DNA from: Otatea glauca
Taxonomy: Eukaryota > Streptophyta > Magnoliopsida > Poales > Poaceae
DNA: 64,000 nt
Assembly: GCA_036346275.1 (NCBI GenBank)
Contig: CM070725.1
Span: 40,424,104 to 40,488,103 of the forward strand
Reading direction: 5' to 3'
The notes below the pieces were generated by a model. That model had not been told where the DNA came from. It searched no databases and saw nothing but the letters and a program-made list of their open reading frames with translations. How positions within the stretch are numbered: the stretch's first letter is position 1; each line of letters opens with the position of its first letter. Below, piece after piece: positions 45,898 to 57,100 of this stretch. The position numbers and the translations under genes were made by a program.

Positions 45898-48800
45898 ACT
45901 ATCTATGTGATATGTATTTTTTTAAAGGTGGTATGTATATTTTTTAGACATACTTCTTTTTATATGCGTATATGAAGATATTTACAAAATACACTAAAAA
46001 TTATGGACTCCCTTGCAATTTTTTCATGTGGTTAATATTGGAGTATCTTATAATTAGTGTATGAGTGTACCCAAAATGATAAAGAGTATTTCAAGTTTGT
46101 TTAGGCGGTATTTCAGAGGTAGTAGTAACTACTCCCGGGAGTAGAATGTATATATATATATATATATATAAGCCTTTTTCCATATTCCTGGGAGTACATA
46201 CTCCCACTACCAATATGCTACTTAAACGAACGTGTTACACTTCTTTATCGCTTACAATATACTTAAATACTAATTCTAAAATACTCTAATGCGACATAGT
46301 TGAAAACATTTCATTGTAGCTCTTCTTTTTTTTCAATATATCCCTTTTTCATATGTAAAAAGAGCAAATACATAAATTATGCTATAAAAAGTGGGCTTTG
46401 ATGAAATTTTTCACGGAACTCACTTTAAAGTATCTCACAATCATTATTAGAGTATACTCAAAAGGATAAAGAGATATAACTTGCTTGTTTAAGCGGTATA
46501 TGAAAAGTTAGAGTACATACTCCTAGGAGTATGTAATACATATACATATATATGTATATACGTATATATAACTTGTTTGTTTAAGCGGTATATGAGAAGG
46601 GGGAGTATGTCCACCTAGGAGTATATAATACACATGTACATACGTGTGTGTATATATGTGTATGTAGGTGCATATACGTATGTATAAATATCTATATACA
46701 CACACTCAAGTGCAATCGATATAGCTAGGCAAACACAATAGAGTGCATAATAATAGGATTATACAGACCATAGATAACATAAATAAATACAACCTGGAGT
46801 CTAATTTAACCTCCATGGCTTCTCCACATGGTTGGAGTGGGCTGTTGTTGGGTTGACTGTGTTGGAGAGTTGTTGCTAGAGTATCGGAGAAGTATTGGTT
46901 TGTCTTTCTGTTTTGTTAAATAAAAAAAGCTCGATACTCCTTCGATACATATTGAAGAAGTATCGCTATCAGATACAATATCCCATACTGGTATGTGACT
47001 CGGAGGAGTTTCGGTGCTTCCTAGGTGCTAATCGAACTGTACTATCTTCAACTTCATTTGACAAACAAAAAACGTTAGCAGCAAGCATGTATGATTCATC
47101 CCGTGTCACTAACATCGTCATCCCTCAGCGAAGTTGGCGAGGTAATTGGAATACAAGTATGTATCAACTGAAGATGTCTGTTTGTTTGGGCTTTTTCTTT
47201 AGATTAAAAGTTAAAGTTTAAACGGATGAGTGACTTTTTAACAATTTTTTTAGGAGCTATAAGGCTTCGTATAATTAAAAGCCAAAAGTCACCGGAGATA
47301 TGTTATTTTTATACTTTTTGAGTGTTGGTTTTAGACAATGCCATTGAAGTTAAGGTAAAACCAATCACCTTGTTACGTGTAAGAGCGAACTAGTTTTAAA
47401 CTAAAAAAACTAAGCCTAAACAACATGTCCTGAATATTCTGGTGTCCACAGAACCGTGTCGAATCCGAATACGTGCATGCAGAAACCGTCGCATGCTAAC
47501 AGACATTACAAAATCATGCTAGTACACGGTAACCTGACGGCTCTTCTCTGCCGTGTTTTTGGTAGGCGGCGGCAAGAAGGTGACGAGAGTGGAGCTGACG
47601 CTGGACGGCGGCGAGACATGGCTGGTGTGCGCGCTCGACCACCCGGAGAAGCCCAACAAGTACGGCAGGTACTGGTGCTGGTGCTTCTGGTCCGTCGAGG
47701 TCGAGGTCCTCGACCTCCTCGGCGCCAAGGAGGTCGCCGTCCGCGCCTGGGACCAGTCGCTCAACACCCAGCCCGAGAATCTCATCTGGAACCTCATGGT
47801 ACGCACGCATATATGGCACCTTCATCGATCTCTATAACACCTATAAGAATGGCGTGTCATTGACTTGGCAGACTTAATTACGTGATTCTGATGCATGGAT
47901 GGTTTTGCATGGCAGGGGATGATGAACAACTGCTGGTTCAAGGTGAAGGTGAACGTGTGCCGGCCGCACAAGGGGGAGATCGGGTTGGTGTTCGAGCACC
48001 CGACGCAGCCGGGAAACCAGACGGGCGGGTGGATGGCGCGGCAGAAGCACCTGGAGACGGCGGAGGCCGCCGCGCCGGGGCTCAAGCGGAGCACGTCCAC
48101 GCCCTTCATGAACACCACGGACGGCAAGCAGTTCACCATGTCCGAGGTGCGCAAGCACGCGTCGCAGGACTCGGCGTGGATCGTCGTCCACGGCCACGTC
48201 TACGACTGCACCAAGTTCCTCAAGGATCACCCGGGTGGCGCCGACAGCATCCTCATCAACGCCGGCACCGACTGCACCGAGGAGTTCGACGCCATCCACT
48301 CCGACAAGGCCAAGGCGCTCCTTGACACCTACCGCATCGGCGAGCTCATCCCCACCGGCACCGGCTACAGCTCCGACAACTCCGTCCACGGGGGGTCCAA
48401 CCTCTCCCACCTCGCCCCCATCCGCGAGGCCATCAAGGCCCCCGCCCCCGTCGCGCTCTCCAGCCCGCGCGAGAAGGTCCCATGCCGCCTCGTCGACAAG
48501 AAGGAGCTCTCCCGTGACGTCCGCCTATTCCGCTTCGTGCTGCCGTCCTCTGACCAGGTGCTCGGCCTCCCGGTCGGAAAGCACATCTTCGTGTGCGCCA
48601 ACATCGACGGGAAGCTGTGCATGCGGGCGTACACGCCGACGAGCATGGTCGACGAGATCGGCCAATTCGAGCTCCTCGTCAAGGTGTACTTCAAGAACGA
48701 GCACCCCAGGTTCCCGAACGGCGGCCTCATGACCCAGTACCTGGAATCGCTCCCGATAGGCTCCTACGTCGACGTCAAAGGGCCCCTCGGGCACGTCGAG

Positions 48801-49253
48801 TACACCGGCCGCGGCAACTTCGTGATCAAAGGCAAACCGCGGCACGCGCGTCGGCTGGCGATGATAGCCGGCGGGAGCGGGATCACGCCGATGTACCAGG
48901 TGATCCAGGCGGTGCTGCGCGACCAGCCGGACGACGAGACGGAGATGCACCTCGTGTACGCGAACCGGACGGAGGACGACATCCTCCTGCGCGACGAGCT
49001 CGACCGGTGGGCGGCCGAGTACCCGGACAGGCTCAAGGTGTGGTACGTCATCGACCAGGTGAAGCGGCCGGAGGAAGGGTGGAACTACAGCGTAGGGTTC
49101 GTGACGAAGGACATCCTGCGGGAGCACGTGCCGGAGGGCGGCGACGACACGCTCGCGCTCGCCTGCGGGCCGCCGCCGATGATCAAGTTCGCCATCTCGC
49201 CCAACCTGGAGAAGATGAAGTATGACATGGCCAATTCTTTCATCGTGTTCTAA
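41490..49253 (+). CDS. NIA: NADH-dependent nitrate reductase, complete gene with four exons
   Basis: The cytosolic enzyme reduces nitrate to nitrite with electrons from NADH, the entry step of nitrate assimilation. Exons 41490-42525, 42658-42798, 47566-47798 and 47916-49253 join in phase to 915 residues, the usual length. In order: an acidic N-terminus (62-74), the Mo-cofactor domain with Cys191 in TIACAGNRRKE, the dimer region, hinge 1 with the 14-3-3 motif RSTSTP (Ser531), cytochrome b5 with HPGG (His575) and partner His598, FAD domain RAYTPTS (707-713), and NADH domain GGSGITPM and CGPPPM (887-892). The start at 41490 (aacATGGcc) was chosen because an earlier in-frame ATG at 41292 lies upstream of the TATA box. 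All introns are GT..AG. Intron 2 is unusually long. No damage seen. Confidence 0.97.
42658..42798 (+). CDS. NIA: NIA exon 2: Mo domain to dimer region
   Basis: 141 bp. Acceptor aatgtgcag|cgtgg; reads AWWYKPEYIINELNINS through VYTMRGYAYSG. The donor is ctccg|gtgagt. Confidence 0.95.
43176..43400. mobile_element. Stowaway-like MITE in NIA intron 2
   Basis: It starts TA-CTCTCTCCGTCCAAATTTA, the Stowaway terminus, and ends with the mirrored but decayed 'tatttatggacaaaacc'. About 225 bp. Confidence 0.65.
43577..43921. mobile_element. Foldback MITE (family M2), copy 2, in NIA intron 2
   Basis: 'gtaaatttcataaaactaca' at the left pairs with 'tgtagttttgtgg' at the right. It shares 'gaattgatcgtttctt' and 'tttcactcgcacgtgaggt' with 34044-34412. 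Confidence 0.7.
43922..44991. other. LTR-like block in NIA intron 2
   Basis: Around 44750-44880 'ttgttaaggagatattatg', 'cttctataagtagcat' (TATA-like) and 'gaatgaataaaataag' (polyadenylation-like) occur in the order and spacing seen in Copia LTRs. No termini proven. An open frame at 44390-44764 has no known domain. Confidence 0.35.
44992..45350. repeat. Inverted pair of 'actcctgggagtac' modules
   Basis: The left arm 'actcctgggtgtacgtactc' + 'ccacctccagtat..tacctctttatcc' is reverse-complementary to 45245-45348 '..gataaagaagtat..aggtgggagtatgtactcctgggagtac'. This makes a large imperfect hairpin. Confidence 0.65.
45803..45895. repeat. (AT)46 microsatellite in NIA intron 2
   Basis: About 93 bp of uninterrupted AT. 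A shorter run of about 11 units lies at 46149-46170. Length is probably polymorphic and may be an assembly weak point. Confidence 0.95.
46040..46630. repeat. Further inverted 'ggagtatgtactcc' modules
   Basis: The same modules as at 44992-45350 recur: reverse at 46045-46143, forward at 46185-46330, reverse at 46420-46530 and a partial reverse at 46566-46625. Adjacent units alternate in orientation, with AT runs at the junctions. Confidence 0.6.
47566..47798 (+). CDS. NIA: NIA exon 3: dimerisation region
   Basis: Acceptor ttttggtag|gcggc; reads GGKKVTRVELTLDGGETW through ENLIWNLM, the Mo-co dimerisation segment. The donor is ctcatg|gtacgc. 233 bp. Confidence 0.95.
47916..49253 (+). CDS. NIA: NIA exon 4: hinge 1, cytochrome b5, FAD and NADH domains
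   Basis: Acceptor catggcag|gggatg. The exon is phase 0, 446 codons including the TAA stop. It begins GMMNNCWFKVKVNVC and ends ..MANSFIVF. It carries the regulatory Ser531, haem ligands His575 and His598 and the whole reductase half. GC-rich throughout. Confidence 0.97.
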   Translation, partial: GMMNNCWFKVKVNVCRPHKGEIGLVFEHPTQPGNQTGGWMARQKHLETAEAAAPGLKRSTSTPFMNTTDGKQFTMSEVRKHASQDSAWIVVHGHVYDCTKFLKDHPGGADSILINAGTDCTEEFDAIHSDKAKALLDTYRIGELIPTGTGYSSDNSVHGGSNLSHLAPIREAIKAPAPVALSSPREKVPCRLVDKKELSRDVRLFRFVLPSSDQVLGLPVGKHIFVCANIDGKLCMRAYTPTSMVDEIGQFELLVKVYFKNEHPRFPNGGLMTQYLESLPIGSYVDVKGPLGHVEYTGRGNFVIKGKPRHARRLAMIAGGSGITPMYQVIQAVLRDQPDDETEMHLVYANRTEDDILLRDELDRWAAEYPDRLKVWYVIDQVKRPEEGWNYSVGFVTKDILREHVPEGGDDTLALACGPPPMIKFAISPNLEKMKYDMANSFIVF

Positions 49254-50113
49254 ATTCCGTAGCAGCCGGCCTATTATTTCGCATCGATCGATCGGATGTA
49301 TGTAGATATGTGTCCACCGAATTAGACAGACCATGCATGCATGGGAAGGATTATGTTGTACACTTGTACTCTTGCTCTCCTAGAGTACATAGGCCATGCT
49401 ATTTTGCCCTCTCAGAATGTGAAGTTTATGCAGTTCTGAGCAGTCTGTAATTTACGAGAATCGCTGAGCAAAAAAACGTGGACCGAGCAGATACAGCGCC
49501 AGAGAACGACGGCGGAGGACAAGAAGACGATTGCGCGTCGGACGGCGAAAACCAGGATGGAGCAAACGTGGACTGAGTAGGGAACGCATCAGGGAACGAA
49601 CACGGAGGAAGAGATGGTGAAGCAACCGGCTGCTTCCCAGATAATATCGATCGACGACGCGCCTGTAGAGAAGAGTCAGAATCCATAGAACAAATTGGGG
49701 AAAAAGGAAATAGTGCCTTCAAACGCACGAACGGAGCCGCAGCTCACAGGCCAATTTGAGGAAAAAGCAAACAGCACAGGTAAAAAGCAAATCGCGTCTC
49801 CAAAACCAAAAACGGCCGAAACGGCGCAGCAGAAGGCCATGGCGATGGAGCCGAGGCGCAAACGGGGAGACGGCGAGGCAGACGGTAGCGGGACGGAAAG
49901 GCGGACGAGAAGAACCGAGGCGCTGGCCACACGAACGGATGGATGCAGACGCACGCGAGAACGGACGGGTAACAACGCACGGGACGGCGGCGCTATTACG
50001 GGAAATCGCAGGTGTTTTCTGAAAAGGGCGCGACGTGGCATGGCTCTCCTTCCGGGAATCCTTCAAGCTTTAGGAATTAGGAAAGGTATAATTCCTTCCT
50101 GTATACGAGTATG
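49254..50113. other. NIA 3' flank and repeat-derived DNA
   Basis: The NIA 3' UTR probably ends within the first 200 bp. From about 49440 to 50090 is a block open in several frames, with runs of cggacgg / gaacgg words and a tail resembling that of the ggacct repeats. It is probably transposon-derived and has no recognisable domain. Confidence 0.4.
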
Positions 50114-50135
50114 TAATTAATTAATTAATTAATTA
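50114..50135. repeat. (AATT)n microsatellite
   Basis: Five to six tandem tetramers at the end of the repeat-derived block. Confidence 0.85.
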
Positions 50136-51336
50136 TTGTTGTTGTTAGCCTTGAGACGGAAGGACCTAATTATGTATTGTTAATTGTTTGAACAGAGAGA
50201 AAAACAACGTGTTCTTGGTTGTGTACTTGTATACAGCGCTCTGAAATAACTGGTTCTGAAAGGTTTGAAACCTTCAACTCAAGTGCCTAGAAGCCCTGTT
50301 TAGTTGGTCTTGAGCTCGTAGCCCAGCTTATTTGGTGTGGAGCTTCAGCTCGAATGGGAAAAAAACTAAGGCTCAAATAAACGGATGACACTTTAACGGA
50401 TTTTTAGAAAAGCCTAAGCTACCTAACAACTATAAATAAATCAAAGGGAGTGTCTAGCCTTCATCCGAATGTTTTGTTTCTTATAAACATCTAAATTTTA
50501 GACCTTTAGATCAAAGTATCAAAACCCTAAATTCAAAAGCCAACGTAAGGGTACTTTTTAGGCTTTTGTGGGTTGAATTTGGGTGGTTGCCACCAAAGTT
50601 GTTACGAAATTATCCACCTATGACATCGTATATCACCAAAGTGCTAGCTCCTCCTTCCCTCTGACCTTTGTGCCCTCGACCTCCTCCGCCGATGACCCCA
50701 TTCACGATGGATCATCTCCATATCGGCAACGGTGAGGCCGATAACAGCACATCGACAGGGGTAGCTCACAGATGAGGACAACGGTAGCCTAGCGGAAGGG
50801 GAGGCCTAACAGCAGCCGACTAGGTGTAGATGATGATAGATGATCTTTTTTTCACTTTTTCTTTCTTTTGAATTATGATTATGAATAGGAGATCTTATTT
50901 TTTGCGATTATCACTAAGAGATGTTAATTACTTTGCGAACGATTTTGTTCATATTTTCGCGGATGCATGTTTCCATTATGAAAATTGATGTACATGTCTT
51001 TCCAATACAAACCATCGTGGAAATGTCTGCAGGATTAGATCACTTTTTTCTTCTGAGATGCTCCTAAAAACATTGCTAATGGATGCCTTCAAGGCAAGCA
51101 TCGCACACGGAGTCGTCATATTACAGTGAGCTTTCGTCCTAATCTGCCTAAAAGCCAGGTCCAGGCGTGCGCCGCGGCTTCTCGGCCGTCACGACTCACG
51201 AAAGAAACCAAGTTTGAGCTAAGTAGTAGGAGCGGCTTGCGAGCTTGACCTTCTCTCCACATGGCTCAGCAGTCTATGAGGCTGTTTAGTTCATAAGCAA
51301 ATCTTGTCACATATAAGTCAAGTTTGGCTGAGTTAT
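50136..51336. other. Intergenic, nothing recognised
   Basis: AT-rich with a GC-richer patch at about 50640-50830. No frame with protein-like character. Confidence 0.4.
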
Positions 51337-51466
51337 AGGTCCGTTTAGTTCATAGCTATATTTATAACAAAATTTCTTTTCTAAACTAAAAAAGTGTGAT
51401 AGATTTTTCTCTTAGCTAAAGTGTGACTTTAATTTTAATGATAGTATACCAACAAAACAGGCCCTA
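51337..51466. mobile_element. Small hAT-like MITE
   Basis: 'taggtccgtttagttcat' at the left and, in reverse complement, 'tagggcctgttttgttggt' at the right: mirrored GGNCC-TTT-GTT ends of the type seen in grass hAT MITEs. About 130 bp. Confidence 0.4.
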
Positions 51467-51498
51467 TATCGCAAAAAACCCCGTACGTCGCCTACGTG

Positions 51499-52076
51499 CA
51501 GGAACCACGAATTTTTATTTTAAATAATATAATTTTTTATTTAAATTGCAAAAATATACGTTCATCTCAAAAAATTACAAAAATATACTTTTATCGCCCG
51601 TATATGGGGCAATCGCCCATATACGGGCGATCGGTGCCGCTTTGAACGCGCGATATTTCCTCTGTCTGCAGTTAGTTCCTAAAAAAAATCATAACTTTTT
51701 CATATGATGTCAGATGGAGATGAACTTTATATGTTTTCAATTTGAATCCATTTAGATGGTAAAAAATGGGATAGAATGTTCATATCTAAAAAACTTCTAT
51801 CCTGTTTTTGGCTATCTAAATGGATTTAAATGAAAAAAATTTGTATACAAAAGTTGTAGATCCCGTCGAGAGCTACAATTTTCATATAAAGTTTATCTCC
51901 ATCCGACGTCATATGAAAAAGTTATGATTTTCTTTAGGAACTGATCGTAGACAGAGAAAATATCGCCCCATGTACGGACGACAAAAGTATATTTTTGTAA
52001 TTTTTTTATATCGACGTATATTTTTGCAATTTGAATAAAAAATTGTGTTATTTAAAATAAAAATTCCAGGAACCAC
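51499..52076. mobile_element. Mutator-like foldback element with 10 bp target duplication
   Basis: The element proper is 51509-52066 (558 bp), flanked by CAGGAACCAC at 51499-51508 and 52067-52076. It starts GAATTTTTATTTTAAATAA and ends in the reverse complement. The arms pair almost from end to end ('cataactttttcatatgatg' against 'catatgaaaaagttatg', 'gaatccatttagat' against 'atctaaatggatt'), leaving only a short loop near 51790. The left arm has an extra inner hairpin 'cgcccgtatatggg' / 'cccatatacgggcg'. A 9-10 bp duplication and very long termini fit the Mutator superfamily. No coding sequence. Confidence 0.8.
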
Positions 52077-52270
52077 TGCTACACTTATTCGGGTATTGTG
52101 TACGCTGACAATTGCATAAGCAGAAAGAGCGATATTTAATGTCCTTTAGCACCTCAAGGCAATGATACGAATATTTTGTACCTGCCACTATTTGCATGAT
52201 TACAGGTCTTCCGAGTAATAGAAAGGAAACATCAATTCAGCAGTGTACATGAAAACAATGTTATCCCACG

Positions 52271-53127
52271 CAGGGTTTGAAATATCGACGATTATCGAGC
52301 GAAAATTGGGAAAATCGGTCCGATCCGGCTTTATAAATCGGTCAACAAACCGGTTGAATTCAAATTCAAATTCACAAAATTTGAAAAATTCACAAAAAGT
52401 TATCCTAAAATTATTACTAATATCTTTGTGACCTTTAACATCGAAATTAGATGAAAAAATGAATTTATGAGACGTTTGTGAGGAAAATCGAAATTAGAAA
52501 ATTGAAAAGTGAAAAACAATACAAAAACAGTAAAGACTCAATTCAAATATCATTTGGTATGCTCCTGAAATGAATGTAACTGAAATGTGGACTTATCGAT
52601 TGATGCGTGTATGTATTGAAATGAAATATTATTTGATGACAACTTGACATTTTACTTCTACATACTTATTTTACAACTTCACATTGTTCAAAATATAGCA
52701 AAAGTCATACTGAAATTTTCCCAAAATTATTCATATTTTTCCATAGTTGTGCTATTGTTGCAAAATATGTACTTTGCAATTTGACATGATCTTCACATAT
52801 AGGAATAATCATGCAAGAATTTTGTCGATCATATTTTTCTATAATCTTTTATGCATCCCCAATATTTTTATAATTTTTTTAACCTTTTTAGGCCTTCAAC
52901 TAATTTTTCATATTTTTCTTAAATTTCCCTCTCTTTTTTCCCTCCGTTTTCCGATCTCTTCGATTTTCTCCAAAACCAACCAATAAACGGTCCATTTCGT
53001 CTGATTTTCATTGATTTTCAATTTGAATTCGATTTTGAATTCAAATTCACAAACCACCCTATTTCCCACGATTTTCGGTATCGGCGCGCTCACAATTTTC
53101 CACCCTGATTCGGTTTTGCTAACCCTG
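52271..53127. mobile_element. hAT-like non-autonomous element (857 bp)
   Basis: It starts CAGGGTTTGAAATATCG and ends ..CGGTTTTGCTAACCCTG. The flanking 8-mers ATCCCACG (52263-52270) and ATCCCACC (53128-53135) match at seven of eight positions, the hAT-size target duplication. The interior is AT-rich with 'caaattcaaattcac' words and no transposase. Confidence 0.75.
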
Positions 53128-53585
53128 ATCCCACCCATAACCATGCTTATCTAAGCAGCAGGAATGTGTATTGTAAGAACACGAAGATCGAACATAATAC
53201 AACCCACAAGTAACGTCAGCAAAAAGGAATTAATAGTCATCAGAAAGATGAATCTATCGCCATACAAAAAGCAGTAATACAATTCGGCTCCAATTAAGGC
53301 AAATAAAAAATAAATAAAACTCAATCCTGTTAGCACCAAAAGACGAACTGCGGAGGAACAAAAAAAAAATCAAAACTACGAGAACACTCCAACTAATCTC
53401 TAATTGACGATTAAGTATGGTACATAACAGGCGTCAGTTAAAGTTACCAAAATCCAGTGAGACATAACATTTGTAGTCTGTAATCACTTGGAAGCCCATA
53501 TACAAAAAAATGCCACCGCTTGTTTTGCGAACATGGGGGAGCATTACTTTCAGGTCCTCGAGAACACCACTGATCAACAGAGAAC
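53128..53585 (-). other. ACER: 3' flank / 3' UTR of ACER
   Basis: It follows the ACER stop on the - strand. No other gene is visible. Confidence 0.5.
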
Positions 53586-54102
53586 TCACTCCCTCTTTTG
53601 GGGTTTCTGAATCTTAACATACGGCAAGAAACCAAAAAGGAGGGTAATGCGGGGCTTCCACCCACGCTGCTGCGCCCGGCAAAACATTAAGAACGTGTTT
53701 GCAAAGTACGAGTTAAAACCCATAAGCACATGCCACCATGCGTGCCCCTGCGGGTTGATGTACCAATGTGAGAGCTTCTTACAGAAGATGCGATCAAATA
53801 GCCAGCAGAGAGTCCCCAGGCATATAGTAAGAACCCACAGCTTTGCGAGCCGCTTGGCAGCCAAGTCTTTAGTCTGTATGTAGTACTTGTACATCCGTGG
53901 AATGCAGAGGAGGCAGAGGCCAATGTAATGCAACTTGAATACTACTTGGAATCGCACCAGGAAATGGACTACAGCAAATGCAGCACCGTATAGGAAAAGG
54001 AATGTAGGCATGGTACTCCTGTAATGCCAGTCTGGTGAATAAAGTACATACAGATATAGGAGGATCTCCCACACCATTGGAGTCTCGTCACTCTGCTGTA
54101 GG
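53586..54102 (-). CDS. ACER: ACER exon 2 (coding), C-terminal two thirds
   Basis: Acceptor gttttgttttccag|cctacag. Encodes the last 171 residues, from LQQSDETPM to LPYVKIQKPQKRE, with metal ligands Asp91, His206 and His210. Confidence 0.93.
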
Positions 54103-57100
54103 CTGGAAAACAAAACATGACGAAAACAAATTAATATATTGAGCATAGTAAAGCAAACATGTTGCAATTAGCAGATGAGTACAATGAGATAACCCAATAA
54201 GTCAAAAGGCTATAGCATGTTGGAGGTGTAATTGCTAGGAGACAGTCAAAGAGATAGGAAGCTTCAGACAGAAGCTAAGAACATGCTAAGATTGATAGTA
54301 CACCAAGAAATGCCTGTGAATAATACAACCCTTTACTAGAGATTGAGAGATAGAGGAAGAATTTTAGCCTGCAGTCTAGTCCTAGTTACGGGCAAGCACC
54401 CACCAGGGTTAACAAAACCGTCGCGGTTTTCGACCGTACCGCACCGGCTCGAGATTAAAAACTGCTCGGTAAACCGGTCTAATTTTAAAAAAAAAAATTG
54501 AAAAAACTGAAAAATTTTATGCATTGAAAACCGTTCAAAAACAACGGTTTTCGCAAAAAACCGCTCGGGAACCGTTTTTTTAGGAACATTCAATTGGTCG
54601 GTGGGTTTTACGCGAAAAACGAAAACCAAACGTTTTTCGATTTTTAAAAAAAATTCAAAATTTTTTTTATTTCTTAACCCTTCTGTTTCTGACGGTTTTC
54701 AAGCGGTTTTTCGAGCGGTTTTTGCAGTTTTCACGTTTTCGGTTTTTTGCGGTTTTTCGAGATTTCGGTTTTGTGAACCCTGGCACCCACTCTACATAGG
54801 TTGTGAAGTATCAATCACAATGGCAAAATAACTACTGATATGTTGATATAATGTACATATCATTTAAAAGAATTAACATGCAATGCAATTCAGTTGATAA
54901 GACGGCAATTGGCGGTGGCATCAATGATTACCAAACTAAGTTACTTCATTCCGAGTGTAAGTACTAATCGAATCTGTCACAATAGTTAGCTAGGGTATCC
55001 TATGTCCAAGGTTCTTAGTGCAAAAGTTGAGCAACAACAAAGTCAGATAACCAGAGAGAAGAAAAAGGTCCTTCATCAAATGAGCATTGCGGAATGCTGA
55101 ATTTTAATCATTAAATATAAGAAAAACATTTGCAACAGACAAAATTTTGGCGATGACCATCAGAATTCAGAACAGCTGCATGTGGTGGCCCATCAGCCAG
55201 TGCATCAGTATAACCATACATCCCTATTTAGAATCCAAAATATTCGAAATAAAACCCTGACAGCGAAAAAACATTCTGGCATTCTGAGTGCACGTACATG
55301 CACGCATGTGTGTTGATGGGGCAAAGGGAATCAGAATTCAGAACAGCTGCCAGTGGTGGCCAATTAGCCAGTGCATCGTACAACCATACATCCCAATTTA
55401 GAATCCAAAATATTCGAAATAAAACCCTGACAGCAACGAAACATACTGGCAGTGTACACATGCATGCACGCATGTGTGTTTGATAGGGTCGTGAACTTTA
55501 ACCAAGTAGATAGATCATTAAAAAAAACTCACAGCAAATCATCCAGAGAGCTGTGAAAGCAAAAATAAACAGGACAGCACAACAAAAGAAAAAAAAGTAT
55601 AATGAAAGAATTTTACAACTAAACAAAAGATCAACGCTAATTAGATAACATTTCAGCCACCATAATTAGGGTTCTCAGCTATACTTTTGGTACAACCATT
55701 TTAAACTGATTTCCAAATCAATACACACCACACTTACCGAAACTTGGTTATCAACTTATAAAGTTCAAATAATACAAGGTGATCATCTTGCATCTGCAAA
55801 ATACTGTTACTTTGTAACTTCCCAAAGCCAGTCAATAATTTTCAAAACTAGGAATAGAATGTGCATTTCAGGGTTTAACTCTCAAGGCAGTAAGGCCACT
55901 TCAAAAACTAAAAGTGGTGCTAACAGAATCACAATATAAGTAGAAAAAGAAATGCATTGTACACTCGTACTAGTTTAGACTCCATATAAGCTGGATTGTC
56001 ACCTATCTAGAAAAGAAACTGCTCACTATGTTTTCACAATATTGGCCTACAGCCCACCATGCGCACAGACCAAGGAAGCACTAAATCTAAGTAATGATTA
56101 ATGACCATACATACCCTTATCCAATGACAAATTACAACCACATAACCTCTTCCAAAGCATTTAAGTAGGGGTAGAGTGGAACATTGTAATAACTAAAATC
56201 TTGATATGGACAAATATTTTGAAACGAAGACTCCCAAGGCTATGGACAAACATGGTGAAAAGGAGGAAGTATATGGAAAAATAATTCTCTACAATGGTTT
56301 ACATAACAATACATTGGAAATTATCAAGCCAATGTCCAGGTCTTGAGTATGGAGAAGCACTGACAAGTAACAATATAAACACTAAGGAATCTTGGATGTG
56401 TTTTTTTCTATATAAAAACAGAGAAGTAACCAAAACGAGGCTACCACAGTTAGAGTAATGTTGCTACCTGTTTGCACCAAAATTCGGCAAGGTATGGCCA
56501 AATTGTCAGGTTAAGGATAAAGAGATGTTTTGGCCGATATTGGATAAGGAAAAGAGAATTTAAATATGGATTATGAACGATATTGATCTAAACATGGGAT
56601 CTGTCCAAGTAGAGGCCGAAACGGGTCATGGTGGACGTGTCGGAGATGGACACGATCAGCCGATGTGCTATAAAAGATAGTCAAGGGCGAGCGAGGAAAA
56701 CAACATAATCAAATCAATCAACTCGCATTACTTTTACTTTTCTGTCAATTAGGAGTAGCCTTGTAAGTTAGATCCTTTTGTAATCTGATTCCGATCAATA
56801 AAGTTGTGCATCGCCGATTATTGATCTTTGTCAATTACGCCAATCAGGTTTGATTTTCTCCGATCTTGTTGCGCATCACCTTTTTCGGGAAGATCTACCT
56901 CTCATCATCTGATTAGTCCTAATCGGCTAATTAGACTTATCGTTACCTTAGATTTGATCGGCCTTTTTGGCTATTTAGATCTCTACCGATTATCTCCCTA
57001 AATTGGCTCTAAGCGTATTTTCTATCTTACCTATTGCAGGATTAAATCAGTTGGCACATCTCGAACCACAAAACCCGATGTTCGTCATGTGTGTTGTAGT

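Larger units (their letters stand above)
42799..47565 (+). other. NIA: NIA intron 2, 4767 bp, transposon-laden
   Basis: Intron 1 (132 bp) and intron 3 (117 bp) are of ordinary plant size; this one is over thirty times longer. It contains two MITEs, an LTR-like block, inverted 'ggagtatgtactcc' modules and an AT microsatellite, listed separately. Intron position is the conserved one, since flanking exons join in the known protein order (SG|GGKKV). Confidence 0.93.

Noticed and set aside
45641..45910. Open frame across the AT microsatellite
   Set aside because: Its Tyr-Ile run is only a translation of (AT)n.
47874..49334. Long - strand and +1 frames over NIA exon 4
   Set aside because: Same GC3 shadow effect; the cytochrome b5 reductase reading on + explains the DNA fully.
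49426..50120. Cluster of overlapping frames after NIA as a second gene
   Set aside because: Several frames on both strands are open, composition is low-complexity, and the tail resembles a repeat family.
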